Assembly (NCBI GenBank): GCA_037176905.1
Contig: JBBBWG010028179.1
Location: 1-49,407, forward strand
DNA length: 49,407 nt
Direction of reading: 5' to 3'
DNA from: Azolla pinnata
Taxonomy: Eukaryota > Streptophyta > Polypodiopsida > Salviniales > Salviniaceae
The position numbers and the translations under genes are program-made. Positions 17,201 through 27,268 of the stretch are shown here, piece after piece. Under the pieces are notes generated by a model. It saw only the letters and a list, made by a program, of their open reading frames with translations, was not told the origin of the DNA and made no database searches. Every line of letters starts with the position of its first letter. Position 1 is the stretch's first letter.

Positions 17201-18797
17201 ATGTGATCCCAAATTACATAGACTCGCAACACCGGTGCCATTTCTTACTTTTGATGAAGCAGCAGAGTTGGCTTATTTTGGTGCACAGGTGAATGACTAT
17301 TTAACTATAATTCACTGAAATCTCTACTTAGAACCAACTATTCATGATTTGGATTTTGATTTATATTAATGTTTTTTTGGCTTTGGTTGGTAGGTATTGC
17401 ATCCTCAATCTATGAGGCCTGCAAGAGAAGGCAATATTCCTGTCCGGGTCAAAAATTCTTACAACCCCCAGGCTCCTGGAACACTAATCCAGAAGACCCG
17501 TGATTTAAGTGAGGTTTGTGTTAAAATATTCGCCAATATTTGAAGGAAATGGTATTAATTTGTGGAGATGAGTTTTCTTAGTTTTCGAGGATCCTGAACT
17601 AGAGAACATAATGCTGTTTTTAATGAACGAAGGATTGAAACAAAAGTGCTGACACTGAACTACAAACCTTAATTATTTGAAGCTTAAGCTCTATACAATG
17701 TAGCATAGAATCATGCATGATTTTTATGGTTCCGTCATGTATATGTATTGCTTGCAGGCTGTATTTTAGCATATAGGTAATGTTTTCTTTTACACTGAAG
17801 TTTTGATCAAGTTTTTTGTTAAGGGGATAATTGACATGTGGGACAGACATTTTTGACAAGCATCGTGGTCAAACGGAATGTTACATTGTTGGATATTGTG
17901 AGTACGAGGATGCTTGGACAATATGGATTTCTTGCAAGGGTAAATATTTCTGAAATCTAATTTGCCTGTGGGATTTGTTACTTCAAGTTTTTGCACTATA
18001 AAACTCCCATATGGAAAAATGGTGTAGGTTTTTACCATCTTCGAGAAACTTGGAATCTCAGTAGATGTTGTTGCAACCAGTGAAGTCAGTATTTCTCTGA
18101 CTCTTGATCCTTCCAAGCTATGGAGCCGAGAGCTCATTCAACAGGCAAGTGTAGGTTTCCTTCCCATTTAACCTATTAGTTGTGTATAAGTATCATTGAA
18201 GACTGCTCTCCATCAGTCTTATCAGTTGCAATAACAGGAACTTGATAACATGGTGGAAGAGCTCGAAAAAATTTCTGTCGTGAAGCTTTTACAAAATCGA
18301 TCCATTATCTCACTGATTGGGAATGTTGAACGTTCATCCCTCATCCTAGAGAAGGTTTATATTTCTAGAAAATGTGTTTTTCATTAATCTCTTCTTCAGT
18401 CCAATGACATGAACCTTTGCATTGGGCCAATTTTATTGTCATTGCTTTCCTCAGATACTAAAAGAGGAGTTTTGGATGAAATATTGTGTTTGTTCCAGGT
18501 GTTCTGTGTTTTCAGAGAGGAGGGTGTCAATGTGCAAATGATTTCACAAGGTGCATCGAAGGTGAGTGTCTGGATTTTTATGGATTTCTGTTCGAGGGAT
18601 AGGCTTTTTGAGTTTGAGCGTGTGTACATTAGTATCTGTGTATGCTACTATACGAGAATTTGTTTCCATTACTTCAGGTAAATATTTCTGTGATTGTCAA
18701 CGACAATGAAGCGGAGAAATGTGTGAAGGCCCTTCATGCTACATTTTTTGAGTCATCCCAGATCACGGAAAGTGTTACTTCATGCTGCCTATCTTGA
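14254..18797 (+). CDS. AK: Monofunctional aspartokinase (lysine-sensitive type), plastid precursor, 580 aa, 13 exons
   Basis: It catalyses ATP-dependent phosphorylation of aspartate, the first step to Lys, Thr, Met and Ile in plastids. Exons: 14254-14721, 15621-15703, 15838-15878, 15987-16141, 16652-16804, 16885-16980, 17172-17288, 17394-17513, 17847-17939, 18028-18144, 18238-18354, 18499-18561, 18678-18797 (1743 nt). Residues 1 to about 85 form a Ser/Arg-rich transit peptide with a run of 14 Ser (24-37) from a TCC repeat. The kinase signature KFGGSS is at 113-118, and GRGGSD lies at about 311-316 in exon 6. Two ACT regulatory domains occupy roughly 418-575. No homoserine dehydrogenase domain follows, so it is the monofunctional form. 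Family knowledge suggests inhibition by Lys and possibly S-adenosylmethionine. Intron 10 appears to use a GC donor (18145). All other introns are GT-AG. Confidence 0.96.
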
Positions 18798-20516
18798 TTG
18801 AAGACATTTCACTGTCAGCATTAACAAGGTTTTTCTTCCTTAACTTTTTCAACCATCCTTTACAGCATCTCTTATCCTGAGCATCATGTTTTTTGATATG
18901 TACTATGCATGCGCAGCTTATGAAATATATCTTGGCACTTGGAGAAACAAAGTTCGTATAACACGACATTTGTACAAAAACTTGCCAATGCTCTGGCGAG
19001 GTGAGGGCTAACCAACAAACTTGTGTAACTGACTTGATTTCAGTAACCCAACACGAGGGAATGGAAAAGTGTTTGAAAAGACATTTCGATAATAAAAGAG
19101 GCTAGATTGAGATCTTGGCCAGTTCTATTGAGAGTAGAAGGGTCTGGGGCTATGGTGTTTACACATTCTCCTCCCCATTCTCATTTTGGGGCATATTACT
19201 CTCAAGATTTCTATCTTGATTGAGACGGCAGATTACAAATGTAGTAACCTTCATGCCATGTTAACTTGACTGTTGTCCTATATACAATTTTTTTATTTGA
19301 AGGATAGGGAGGTGCTTGTGTTTGAGCACAATGCATTTTGTGGTTTGATACGATTATTAATTCAGTAAGATTTTTTGCATCACCAGTCTTATATGGTGTA
19401 ATATAGGGCTTATGATTATGGAAGTGGTTCTTCTAATCCGAGTAATTTATGTATGTAGTGCACACACCGAATGTTCATTACTAAGAGTGTTTCACACACT
19501 GAGTATAAATGTGGCTTTGGCTTTGAAGTCTCTCTGTATTGCTCTCTTAATACACGACTTCTATTGCCTAGTTGCTTATATATTTGTCTGAAAATTGGTT
19601 GAAGAGTATTGAAAGCGATTTCCTTTTAACATTCCTGCCTGCAAATTATATGGAAAAATAGTGTCATGTCTGTAAAACGGTTGCTGGGTTTGTATGTTGC
19701 TTTGTAAAATCAAGGGAAAATTTTTTACTTCGGGCATGATTTGTGAGTTTGGTAATGATATACATCAGGGATTGAATCGTGTATGGTCATGGCAGGTGCC
19801 TAGTTTCTATTGATATTGTATTAGGAGAAATCATTCAGCCAAAGCAAGCAGGAAAAATATAGGCCACCAGAAAGTCACCAGAAATATATATGGCCAATTA
19901 TCCTTCTCAAGTGATTGAAAGTGTTAAGATTGATACAGTAGTCCACAACACATCAATGTGCATGAAACGAACTTTTGGTATCTGACTTCATGAACAATCC
20001 ATCTACCAACCCCTAGAACTATTCACAACAGCTTACAAGGTGAACTGTTTCATGCTTTGGTGGCATGGTAAATCTTAGCCAACCAATGAGATATCCACAA
20101 CTGGGATTCATAGCTTGGACTCGTTATAACACCATAAAATAATTACAGGTCTTATGATCCTGCTATATGTAGCATCAATCTACTGCAGAAACCACGGATA
20201 CATCTGTTGCCCATTCAATTTATCATAATACACCGAAATGCCACAATCCAGAATAGTGGTACTGCAATTTTTGTCAGGCTTGCTATTAAGGAGGTGGTTT
20301 GGAAACATATATCACAGAATATGACAGCCCTATACATGGTGCTCCTCCAATGATTTGCATCATTTCATAAATGTACAGTTATTTTGTAGGAAGTAGCCTT
20401 ACCCTGCCATGCCCACCTAATTTGAAATTGCATTTGAAAGTCAATAAAACCTTCTTTCAGCAATTAATATGCCATGATGCACACCACCAGTCGATTCTTG
20501 TGTATCTATCCTCTTG
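18798..20516. other. Convergent intergenic region
   Basis: The stretch lies between the 3' ends of the aspartokinase (+) and PPR (-) genes and should hold both 3' UTRs. It is AT-rich. I see no further exon, RNA gene or repeat. Confidence 0.55.
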
Positions 20517-22760
20517 TCAGTTGTGGGCTGCAGAATAGATGTTTGATAGCGTAACGTAAGGCGAAACACTGTCATCCACTTCCAATATATATTCGATCAT
20601 GCGTTCACCTCGCTCAACATCGATATGATACATGCAAGCACCGAGAAGAGATACAAAAGGCGCAACTGAAACGTTGATCGGCATCTCGTTAATGATAGCC
20701 TCAGCTTTGTTGAGACATCCAGCTCTTCCTAATAAGTCTATCATGGAAACATAGTGTTCTATTGCAGGCAAAACATTGTGGCTTGATACAAATATCCATG
20801 TGAAGTAGTAACATGCTTCCTCCATTAGACCAGAATGGCTGCATCCAGAAAGAATGCTAACAAGCATCACATCATCCTCCTCGAGCCCTGTTTTGTTTTG
20901 GGAAAGCTTGACGGCCTCGATTGTTCGTCCATGCTGAGCATAAACTGCAGCCATTGCTGTCAAGGACACCATATCTTGCCCAGGCATTCCTTCAAAAGCT
21001 CTCATCCCCTCATCTAAGTTACCACATTTGCCATACATATACACGAGCGACGTTACCAGAATCGTGTCAAACTGATGTCCTGATTCAATGATAAGTAGGT
21101 GAAGCTTCCCACCCTTTGCCAATGCACCATACCTTGCACATGCATCCAGAATGCAACTAAACGTAACCTCATCTGGACTTATTCCTTCATTCTGCATTTG
21201 AGTAAGAATCTCAAACGCCTCCATAATCTGATCATGCTGGACATACAGCGATATCATCGTGTTGCAAGCAATCACGTTTTTCTCCACTATCTTATGATAC
21301 ATCCGTTTCGCCTCTTCGAGGTCTCCACATTTGCCATACATATTTACAATTGCAGAGCTGACGACAACATCGAGTTCAACCCTGCTGTTTATTATACGGC
21401 TATGAAATCTCTTAGCATCAACCACCGCAGAGCTGCATGAAAACGCATTGAATATGCTCACAAATGAAACGTTGTCAAGCAGTAGTCCCTCCTGCTGCAT
21501 TTGGTTAACTAGTTGGGGTATGATTTGGCTTTGTCTTTGCTGGGCATGTATGGTAATCATGGTATTCCACGAAACCAGGTCATGATTAGGCATACTGTCG
21601 AATATTTCAGATGCTTTTCTTAGGTTATCACACTTACCGTACATATTGACAAGTGCATTTCCCAGTGTAATATCCCCATCAAGTCCCTCCTTCAAGATGA
21701 GGCTATGTACTTGCTCCCCTTCTTCCTGAAGTTTGCAATTGGCACACACATCAAGCATAATGAGTAAGCTGACCCTATCTGGCTTCACATTTGCATCATG
21801 CATTCGCTTCATAATTCGCGTGGCCTCTGCAACTCGTTTGTGTTGCGCATAGGCTGAAAGCATGGTATTCCACGAAATCACGTTCCTTTCGGGCATTCGA
21901 TCGAACAGTTCTCGAGCAGCATCGAGGTTTCCGCACTTCCCATACATTTTGATCAGAGCTGTAGCACCGACGACGTCCCCTTCGATCCCATATTTCTTCA
22001 TAGAGTCGTGCAAACCTAAGCCGTCAGGTAAATGCGAATCGCTGTCGCAGGCATCGAGAGCCGATACAAAAGCAGCCGTGTCTGGCTTGAGCCCATCACT
22101 CTCCATCTGGTTGAGAAGTCGAATGGCTTCGATCCCTCTGCCATTTTGTGCATACACTCCGATCATGGTTGTATACGATATCAGGTCTTTCTTCTCCATT
22201 TCCGCGAAAGCCTGGCATGAGTCTTCAAGGCACCCGCACTTCCCATACATTCTGAGGATCGCCGTCATGACGAAAACATCCGATGCAAAGGCGGTCGTTT
22301 TGATGAATCCATGCAACTCCTTCCCCCGCGCAAGGTCGTCTTCGGTGCGACAAGACGACAGGAGCTTGATGCAAGCAGATTTGCTGGGGATTGCTCCCTC
22401 TGCCTTCGACTTCTCAAACATGTCGAAGGCATCGTCGATGTCGCCGCCCAGGGCGTGAGATTTCACCACGAGATTCCACAGCGGCGAGCTCCTGAGCTTC
22501 ATCTTCTTCAGCACCGCCGATGCATCCGCGGGGCTTCCACACTGGGCATACATCTGAACGAGGAGGGCTTCCAGGGATGCGTGGATGCAGGAGGGAGAGG
22601 CCTCGATGACACAACCATGGAGCAGCATACCCGCATTGAGGATCGTGGAATCTCTGCACCATTTCAGCAAATCTGCACAGATGGCATGACGATCGAGAGG
22701 CAAATCATGGCGAGCCAGGCCCTGCATCCTTCCCTTGGCATGGGGAGAAGGCATGGGCAT
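20517..22760 (-). CDS. Pentatricopeptide repeat protein, PLS class, 747 aa, intronless
   Basis: A helical-repeat RNA-binding protein. Such proteins act in mitochondria or plastids on RNA editing, splicing or stability. The whole length after about residue 30 is made of PPR units. Signature phrases recur, such as MYGKCG-LDEA--FD-MP with SWNTMI-YAQ, and the 35/31/36-residue alternation marks the PLS class. A single uninterrupted exon is usual for the family. The C-terminus enters an E motif (SLLGACMYHIDVERGE..., then SNIYSAAHN) and stops abruptly, with no complete E, E+ or DYW domain. The extreme N-terminus is not a clear transit peptide (basic and Pro/His containing). The start is the first ATG in frame. 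The gene is divergent from the dehydratase gene. The RNA target cannot be read from the sequence by eye. Confidence 0.93.
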   Translation of the reverse strand: MPMPSPHAKGRMQGLARHDLPLDRHAICADLLKWCRDSTILNAGMLLHGCVIEASPSCIHASLEALLVQMYAQCGSPADASAVLKKMKLRSSPLWNLVVKSHALGGDIDDAFDMFEKSKAEGAIPSKSACIKLLSSCRTEDDLARGKELHGFIKTTAFASDVFVMTAILRMYGKCGCLEDSCQAFAEMEKKDLISYTTMIGVYAQNGRGIEAIRLLNQMESDGLKPDTAAFVSALDACDSDSHLPDGLGLHDSMKKYGIEGDVVGATALIKMYGKCGNLDAARELFDRMPERNVISWNTMLSAYAQHKRVAEATRIMKRMHDANVKPDRVSLLIMLDVCANCKLQEEGEQVHSLILKEGLDGDITLGNALVNMYGKCDNLRKASEIFDSMPNHDLVSWNTMITIHAQQRQSQIIPQLVNQMQQEGLLLDNVSFVSIFNAFSCSSAVVDAKRFHSRIINSRVELDVVVSSAIVNMYGKCGDLEEAKRMYHKIVEKNVIACNTMISLYVQHDQIMEAFEILTQMQNEGISPDEVTFSCILDACARYGALAKGGKLHLLIIESGHQFDTILVTSLVYMYGKCGNLDEGMRAFEGMPGQDMVSLTAMAAVYAQHGRTIEAVKLSQNKTGLEEDDVMLVSILSGCSHSGLMEEACYYFTWIFVSSHNVLPAIEHYVSMIDLLGRAGCLNKAEAIINEMPINVSVAPFVSLLGACMYHIDVERGERMIEYILEVDDSVSPYVTLSNIYSAAHN

Positions 22761-23109
22761 GTGGGTGCCCCCCTCTAGCAGGTGATGGTGAGGCGAGAGG
22801 TTCTTCCATCACACACCATAGCTCTCTTCTGATACTTCCCCTGTGCTTCTTGAGGGAGAGGGAGGGAAGCAGAGCGCTTCTTCAAACAAGAAAACAGAGC
22901 ATCTGTGCATGCATACATGCATGCATGTGTGCCCATGTGCCTACCATGCATGCAATCCATGCTCTGCAACCGTATATACAGGCCGTATCATGCCGTACAT
23001 CGTATGTGTACCGTATGTATACGCACGCGCATACACCGTATTCTGTGTGCCCCTCCTGCAAGCTGTGGGCTTGAAGTTGCAAGTTGCCATTTGCTCCGCT
23101 GCAGGGGAA
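22761..23109. promoter_or_regulatory. Shared divergent promoter with RY (CATGCATG) motifs
   Basis: Only about 350 bases separate the start codons of the PPR gene (-) and the pterin dehydratase gene (+). The stretch includes overlapping CATGCA/CATGCATG motifs at about 22906-22929 and 22943-22962, an AT-rich TATA-like GTATATAC at about 22972-22979, and repeats of a GTATGTGTACC/GTATGTATACG-like segment near 23000-23030. CATGCA is the known target of plant B3-domain factors. Use by either gene is inference. Confidence 0.5.
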
Positions 23110-23326
23110 ATGCTGCCGACCCATTTCGCCCTTCTCCGCCCTTTGGCTAACCGCACCTTCCTCTCCCTCGATCTCCCCTCCTCCCCCTTCTTCCTCCTCC
23201 GCTGGAAGCTCCCCCACCTGCAACAGCACCACATGCCGCAGCATAACGTCAACAGCACAGCCATGTACTCTTCATCCACCACCACAGAGGCTCAGCCCGA
23301 AGATGGTACTTATGTCTCTTCTTCTT

Positions 23327-23357
<31 letters not shown>

Positions 23358-26236
23358 ACCTTTTGGTACTTTCCGTGTTCTCATATGTATGTATGCGTGC
23401 GTGCAGAATTGCATGAATGTATGTATCTGTGTATGTGTATTGTGTATGTCTATGTGGGTCTCCCTGTGCAAGTGTGTATGTGTGTTTCTATGTCTATGCC
23501 TGCGTATGTGTGTGCTTGAGTGTATGTGCATCTCTATCTCTACTATGTCTATGTCTGCATATGTGTCTACCTGCGTATTTGTGATGCTTCGTATGGGTTG
23601 TGTGTTTTGTCAAAAGCACGGGTATCCATGCTTAGTTCGTGCCTTGCTTTTCTGGTTCTATGGTGGATCGAACCAGTAAGATCGGCCAAAACCAAGGATG
23701 TTTCCTTTCTGTATGTAGTCTCATACATGTGCTCTGTTATAGCTTCATGGGTCAAAGATCGATCTCAACCATGGCGAACTAGCACGTGTATATGCATATC
23801 TTTATCTTTGTAATACCGGTAAAACTCTGATCTTGTAGAATCCTGGTCTTTTGATCCTAGATTGAAAAATAAGAGCATCTAAAACGGAATGTGTAGTTTA
23901 TAAATGCTTTTGTCAGTTTTTTGGTGGTTTTTATAGTGATCGACAACCACGATCATGTAGAATATCTACATACGTTTTAGTGGGGTTTTATACAACTCAG
24001 GCAATGTAAAACCAAATCACGGCAACAACTCTGACCTACTCATGTTGTAGATTAAGTAATGGTGGTACTCTAGAACCATGATGCCTTTAGTTGTTATACC
24101 TGCTGTTAATTTGTTAAAAGGTTGGGCAATGTTGTGGATTTTGTGCAACCTCCATCCCTGTTGATATGTTTATCACCGAGAATAATTGTTGGTAATATTC
24201 ATCTGCAGAAGATATCCTGTCGAAGAAGAAGTGTGTTCCTTGCCATTCACCAGATTTGCGTGCCATGAGCGAGGAATCGGCAAGACTACTTGTAGAGAAG
24301 GTCTTATCGGCTCTTTTTCCTATCCTCTTGTTCTTCGTTTAGAATAAATGCATGATAGGGTGCACATTCCAGAACTTTGAGTTCAAATAGTACGGGTAGT
24401 ATAAGAAAACAAGACTTGATTTGTCCCCTATAATGAAGACATGATATGATTCACGTTCCAGAGCTTCTGAGTTTCAATTGTATGGGTAATATTGGAAGAA
24501 GTATCATTTTTTATGTTTTGTATAATTTTATTATGCTTCAGCAGGTTCCTGGCTGGCAACTGACTAAGGAAGATAATGGTTGCTTGAAATTGTCGAGATC
24601 ATGGAAGGCCAAAACCTTTCTCAAGGGGCTTGAATTCTTCAAAGTCATCGGGGGTGTTGCTGAAGCTGAAGGTGAGAACCTAATTTTTTTTCTATTGCTC
24701 CATACTTTTTTGTATCATTGTTTGGCTCAAAAAAAAAGTAATCATCATATAGCTTAAATCAAGTGTATTCGAAGGTTACATTTCTGTGTAGTTCGCAGAG
24801 AGACTATGTCATCATTGTTCATAACATTCGGATACATCATCCTCATGTTTTCTCCTCCTGCTTCGTAGAGTATGTATGACATTGGGTGAAAGATATACGA
24901 GTCAGTGATAACAGTGCTCTTCAAAAGGATGTCATACCTGTCCCTCCAGCACTTGTACTATTGGAAATCTGATTTGTCCCAACAGTTGTGGCTGGTATTT
25001 CTATCCATTTTCTTCAGTTAGTGGAGCTCTGTAACCCGAACTTATTGTAATGTCTTCATGCTAATGTCTCAACAAATTCAAAATGACACTTCAAGTTCCA
25101 GAGCTCTAAAATCTTCGTAACGAGCCCATGCGAATGTCTTAACAATGCAAGCTGTTACACTGCATTGAATAAGCATTTAAGATGTTTCATAGTGACTAAT
25201 CGGGCTGGGTTGCTGCAATTTCTATCCACAAACTCTTCTTCAAGCTTGCATGGATGCTAGATGATTACAGACCAACAAGAATTCCTATGGGTTATTAAGT
25301 TTATTCAGGAGAAGACTTGATCAACTAGTTCCTCGTTTCAGGCTACTGTGCTGGATATGTGAACAATCACTTAGCTTGATTCAGCTAATCCATAGTTTAT
25401 CTATCCCATCTTATCGGAATGTTGGTCCTTGTCTCAGAAGCCAAAACTTCATAACTGGTCCTCATTCTCGAAAGTGTATGCTGCAAAGCATTGGAGAAAA
25501 TGTTGCTTTTGGCTCAATGATAAAGCATTGCTGACAGCATCTCACGACATTCCCACAACATATAATGTTATGCACCTGACCGCATTCCCAGAACAGGGAC
25601 TGAATGAGCCTATACATATCGGATTAGGATATGTCAAATGAATGTCTGTTTCGCTTATGGTCTGCTCCAAGCTCAAACACAGCTTAAGAGCTATGAGGAA
25701 AGTGTGGCACATCTACGCATCTAAGTGTCTAAGTATCTAAGATTTTAGACGTGTATGTAAATGATGCATAAACTGGTAGAAAACAGTCAGGGAGAAAAAT
25801 CGTTGTTTTTACTAATGTCATTATGTCGGGGAGAAAATCACTGCTTCCGAAGAACTCCCTTTTGGTTTTTTGGTTCGAGTCTGTTTTAAGTAATTTCTAT
25901 GTAAACATGCCTCTATTTCTCAGCCATTTCTTTTTTTCATTACTATATTTCAAGGTCATCATCCAAACCTTCATTTGGTTAATTGGAACGATGTGAGGGT
26001 GGATATCTGGACTCATGCAGTCGGTGGGTAGCTTGACCACAGTACATTTTCTAGCTCATTCATGTTCTGCGGATATACTTTTTTAATTCTGATTAATCTG
26101 TCTTTGCAATTTTGGTTTTACAGGAGGACTTACAGAGAATGACTTCATTCTTGCTGCTAAGATAGGTGAGCTCAATGTACAAGGTCTTCTTAGAAATCGT
26201 GTGGCTGGTGATACCAGCTCAACGGTAACTTCATAA
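23110..26236 (+). CDS. PCD: Pterin-4a-carbinolamine dehydratase (PCD/DCoH family), 198 aa, 5 exons
   Basis: It dehydrates 4a-hydroxy-tetrahydropterins, recycling the pterin cofactor oxidised by aromatic amino-acid hydroxylases. Plant forms have also been linked to molybdenum-cofactor enzymes. Exons: 23110-23305, 24209-24300, 24545-24671, 25955-26023, 26124-26236 (597 nt, GT-AG). Residues 1 to about 65 are an extension rich in Arg, Leu, Ser and His, consistent with a mitochondrial or plastid presequence. The plant-specific KKCVPCHSPDLR segment precedes the fold. The active-site stretch EAEGHHPNLHLVNWNDV (HHPNLH at about 140-145) and the closing GGLTENDFILAAKI are intact. This resembles the mitochondrial CVPC-type branch more than the plastid one. 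Exon 3 has a tandem CAGCAG acceptor (24539-24544) that could add one Gln. The C-terminal 20 residues are not conserved in my recollection, so an alternative final splice is possible. Confidence 0.92.
23318..23356 (+). repeat. (TTC)n microsatellite in intron 1 of PCD gene
   Basis: A dozen or so TTC triplets lie about 15 bases after the exon 1 donor site. GT-rich alternating DNA (TGTATGTG-like) follows at about 23380-23600 inside the same intron. Confidence 0.85.
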
Positions 26237-27268
26237 AATGTATGGATTTTATATTTATGTAGAAATTTAGCTAAGCTCAGTTAGCATTTTGAGGAGCCTG
26301 TCAATTGTAATGTTCTTATCATGTAGTCTCTTGGGACGAGTTTTGCGAGTACATTTACAAGGTTTGTGATGTAATGAGAATTGGTAAAGCACTGTGTGTA
26401 TGCTATGTTTTCGCTGTAAATAAAAAAACTTTACACATTGATGGGAGTGGAACCTTTCAACTTCCATTTGAAAGAAAAATATCATCACAAGTACACTTCC
26501 CCATGTATAATGAAGGAAAAGAGTGATTTTGCAAGCAAGAGAAAGGTCTCTATCTTATTTTGCCAGTGATTCATTGGAGTAACGCAGTGATTCTTTTCAC
26601 CCACCTCGGCAGTTCAAAAAACACCACTATAGATGCATGCGGGCATTCTCTGGTTTGAATGTGTTTTTTTCAGTCAATTCTGTGGTTTCAGAATGGTAGA
26701 TCCTGTCGATAAAACTTTTGCTTAACAATCAGCCAAAATTGTCTTGTAGCTTGTGGTCATTGTCCATCATCAAGTAAATAAGAATATGGGACGCTTATTA
26801 ACTTGTTTCTAAACTCTGGAGATTTCATGGTTATCCAAACCTTTGGTGATTGACCAGGCTTGCTATATATAGCTTATTATCCAAACTCTGGAAGTAACTG
26901 CTATATATAGTCTGGTGGCCACTCTCTATTGGTAATGATAAAAAAGAGTATATAGCTGTGAATAATTGAACCCCTATTGTCTCCTCCATTACAGGCAGAC
27001 TGTAATTGCTTCATGGTTTGGGCACTCCAAAAGCAGGAACACTGATGCAAAACAGATATTATTAACTCAAAAATGGAGAGCTAATTGGCTGGGTTGCCTC
27101 AATTGGAGCAAATTACAATACAGGCAGCTTTGATCTACCCTAAACCTAGAGAGCATCAAAATCGAGAACGGTATGAACACCAATTTCTGTAGGAGTTTCC
27201 TGCCCTAAAAAGCTCACAGAATTTGGAACCCATATATATATATATATATACAAAAAAGAGCTAATCGA
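26237..27268. other. Convergent intergenic region
   Basis: One kilobase separates the 3' ends of the PCD (+) and PI4K (-) genes and probably holds both 3' UTRs. An (AT)n run lies at about 27233-27250. I see no other gene. Confidence 0.55.

Noticed and set aside
21862-22458. 198-aa ORF on the + strand
   Set aside because: It is antisense to the PPR gene; the PPR motifs are unmistakable on the other strand.
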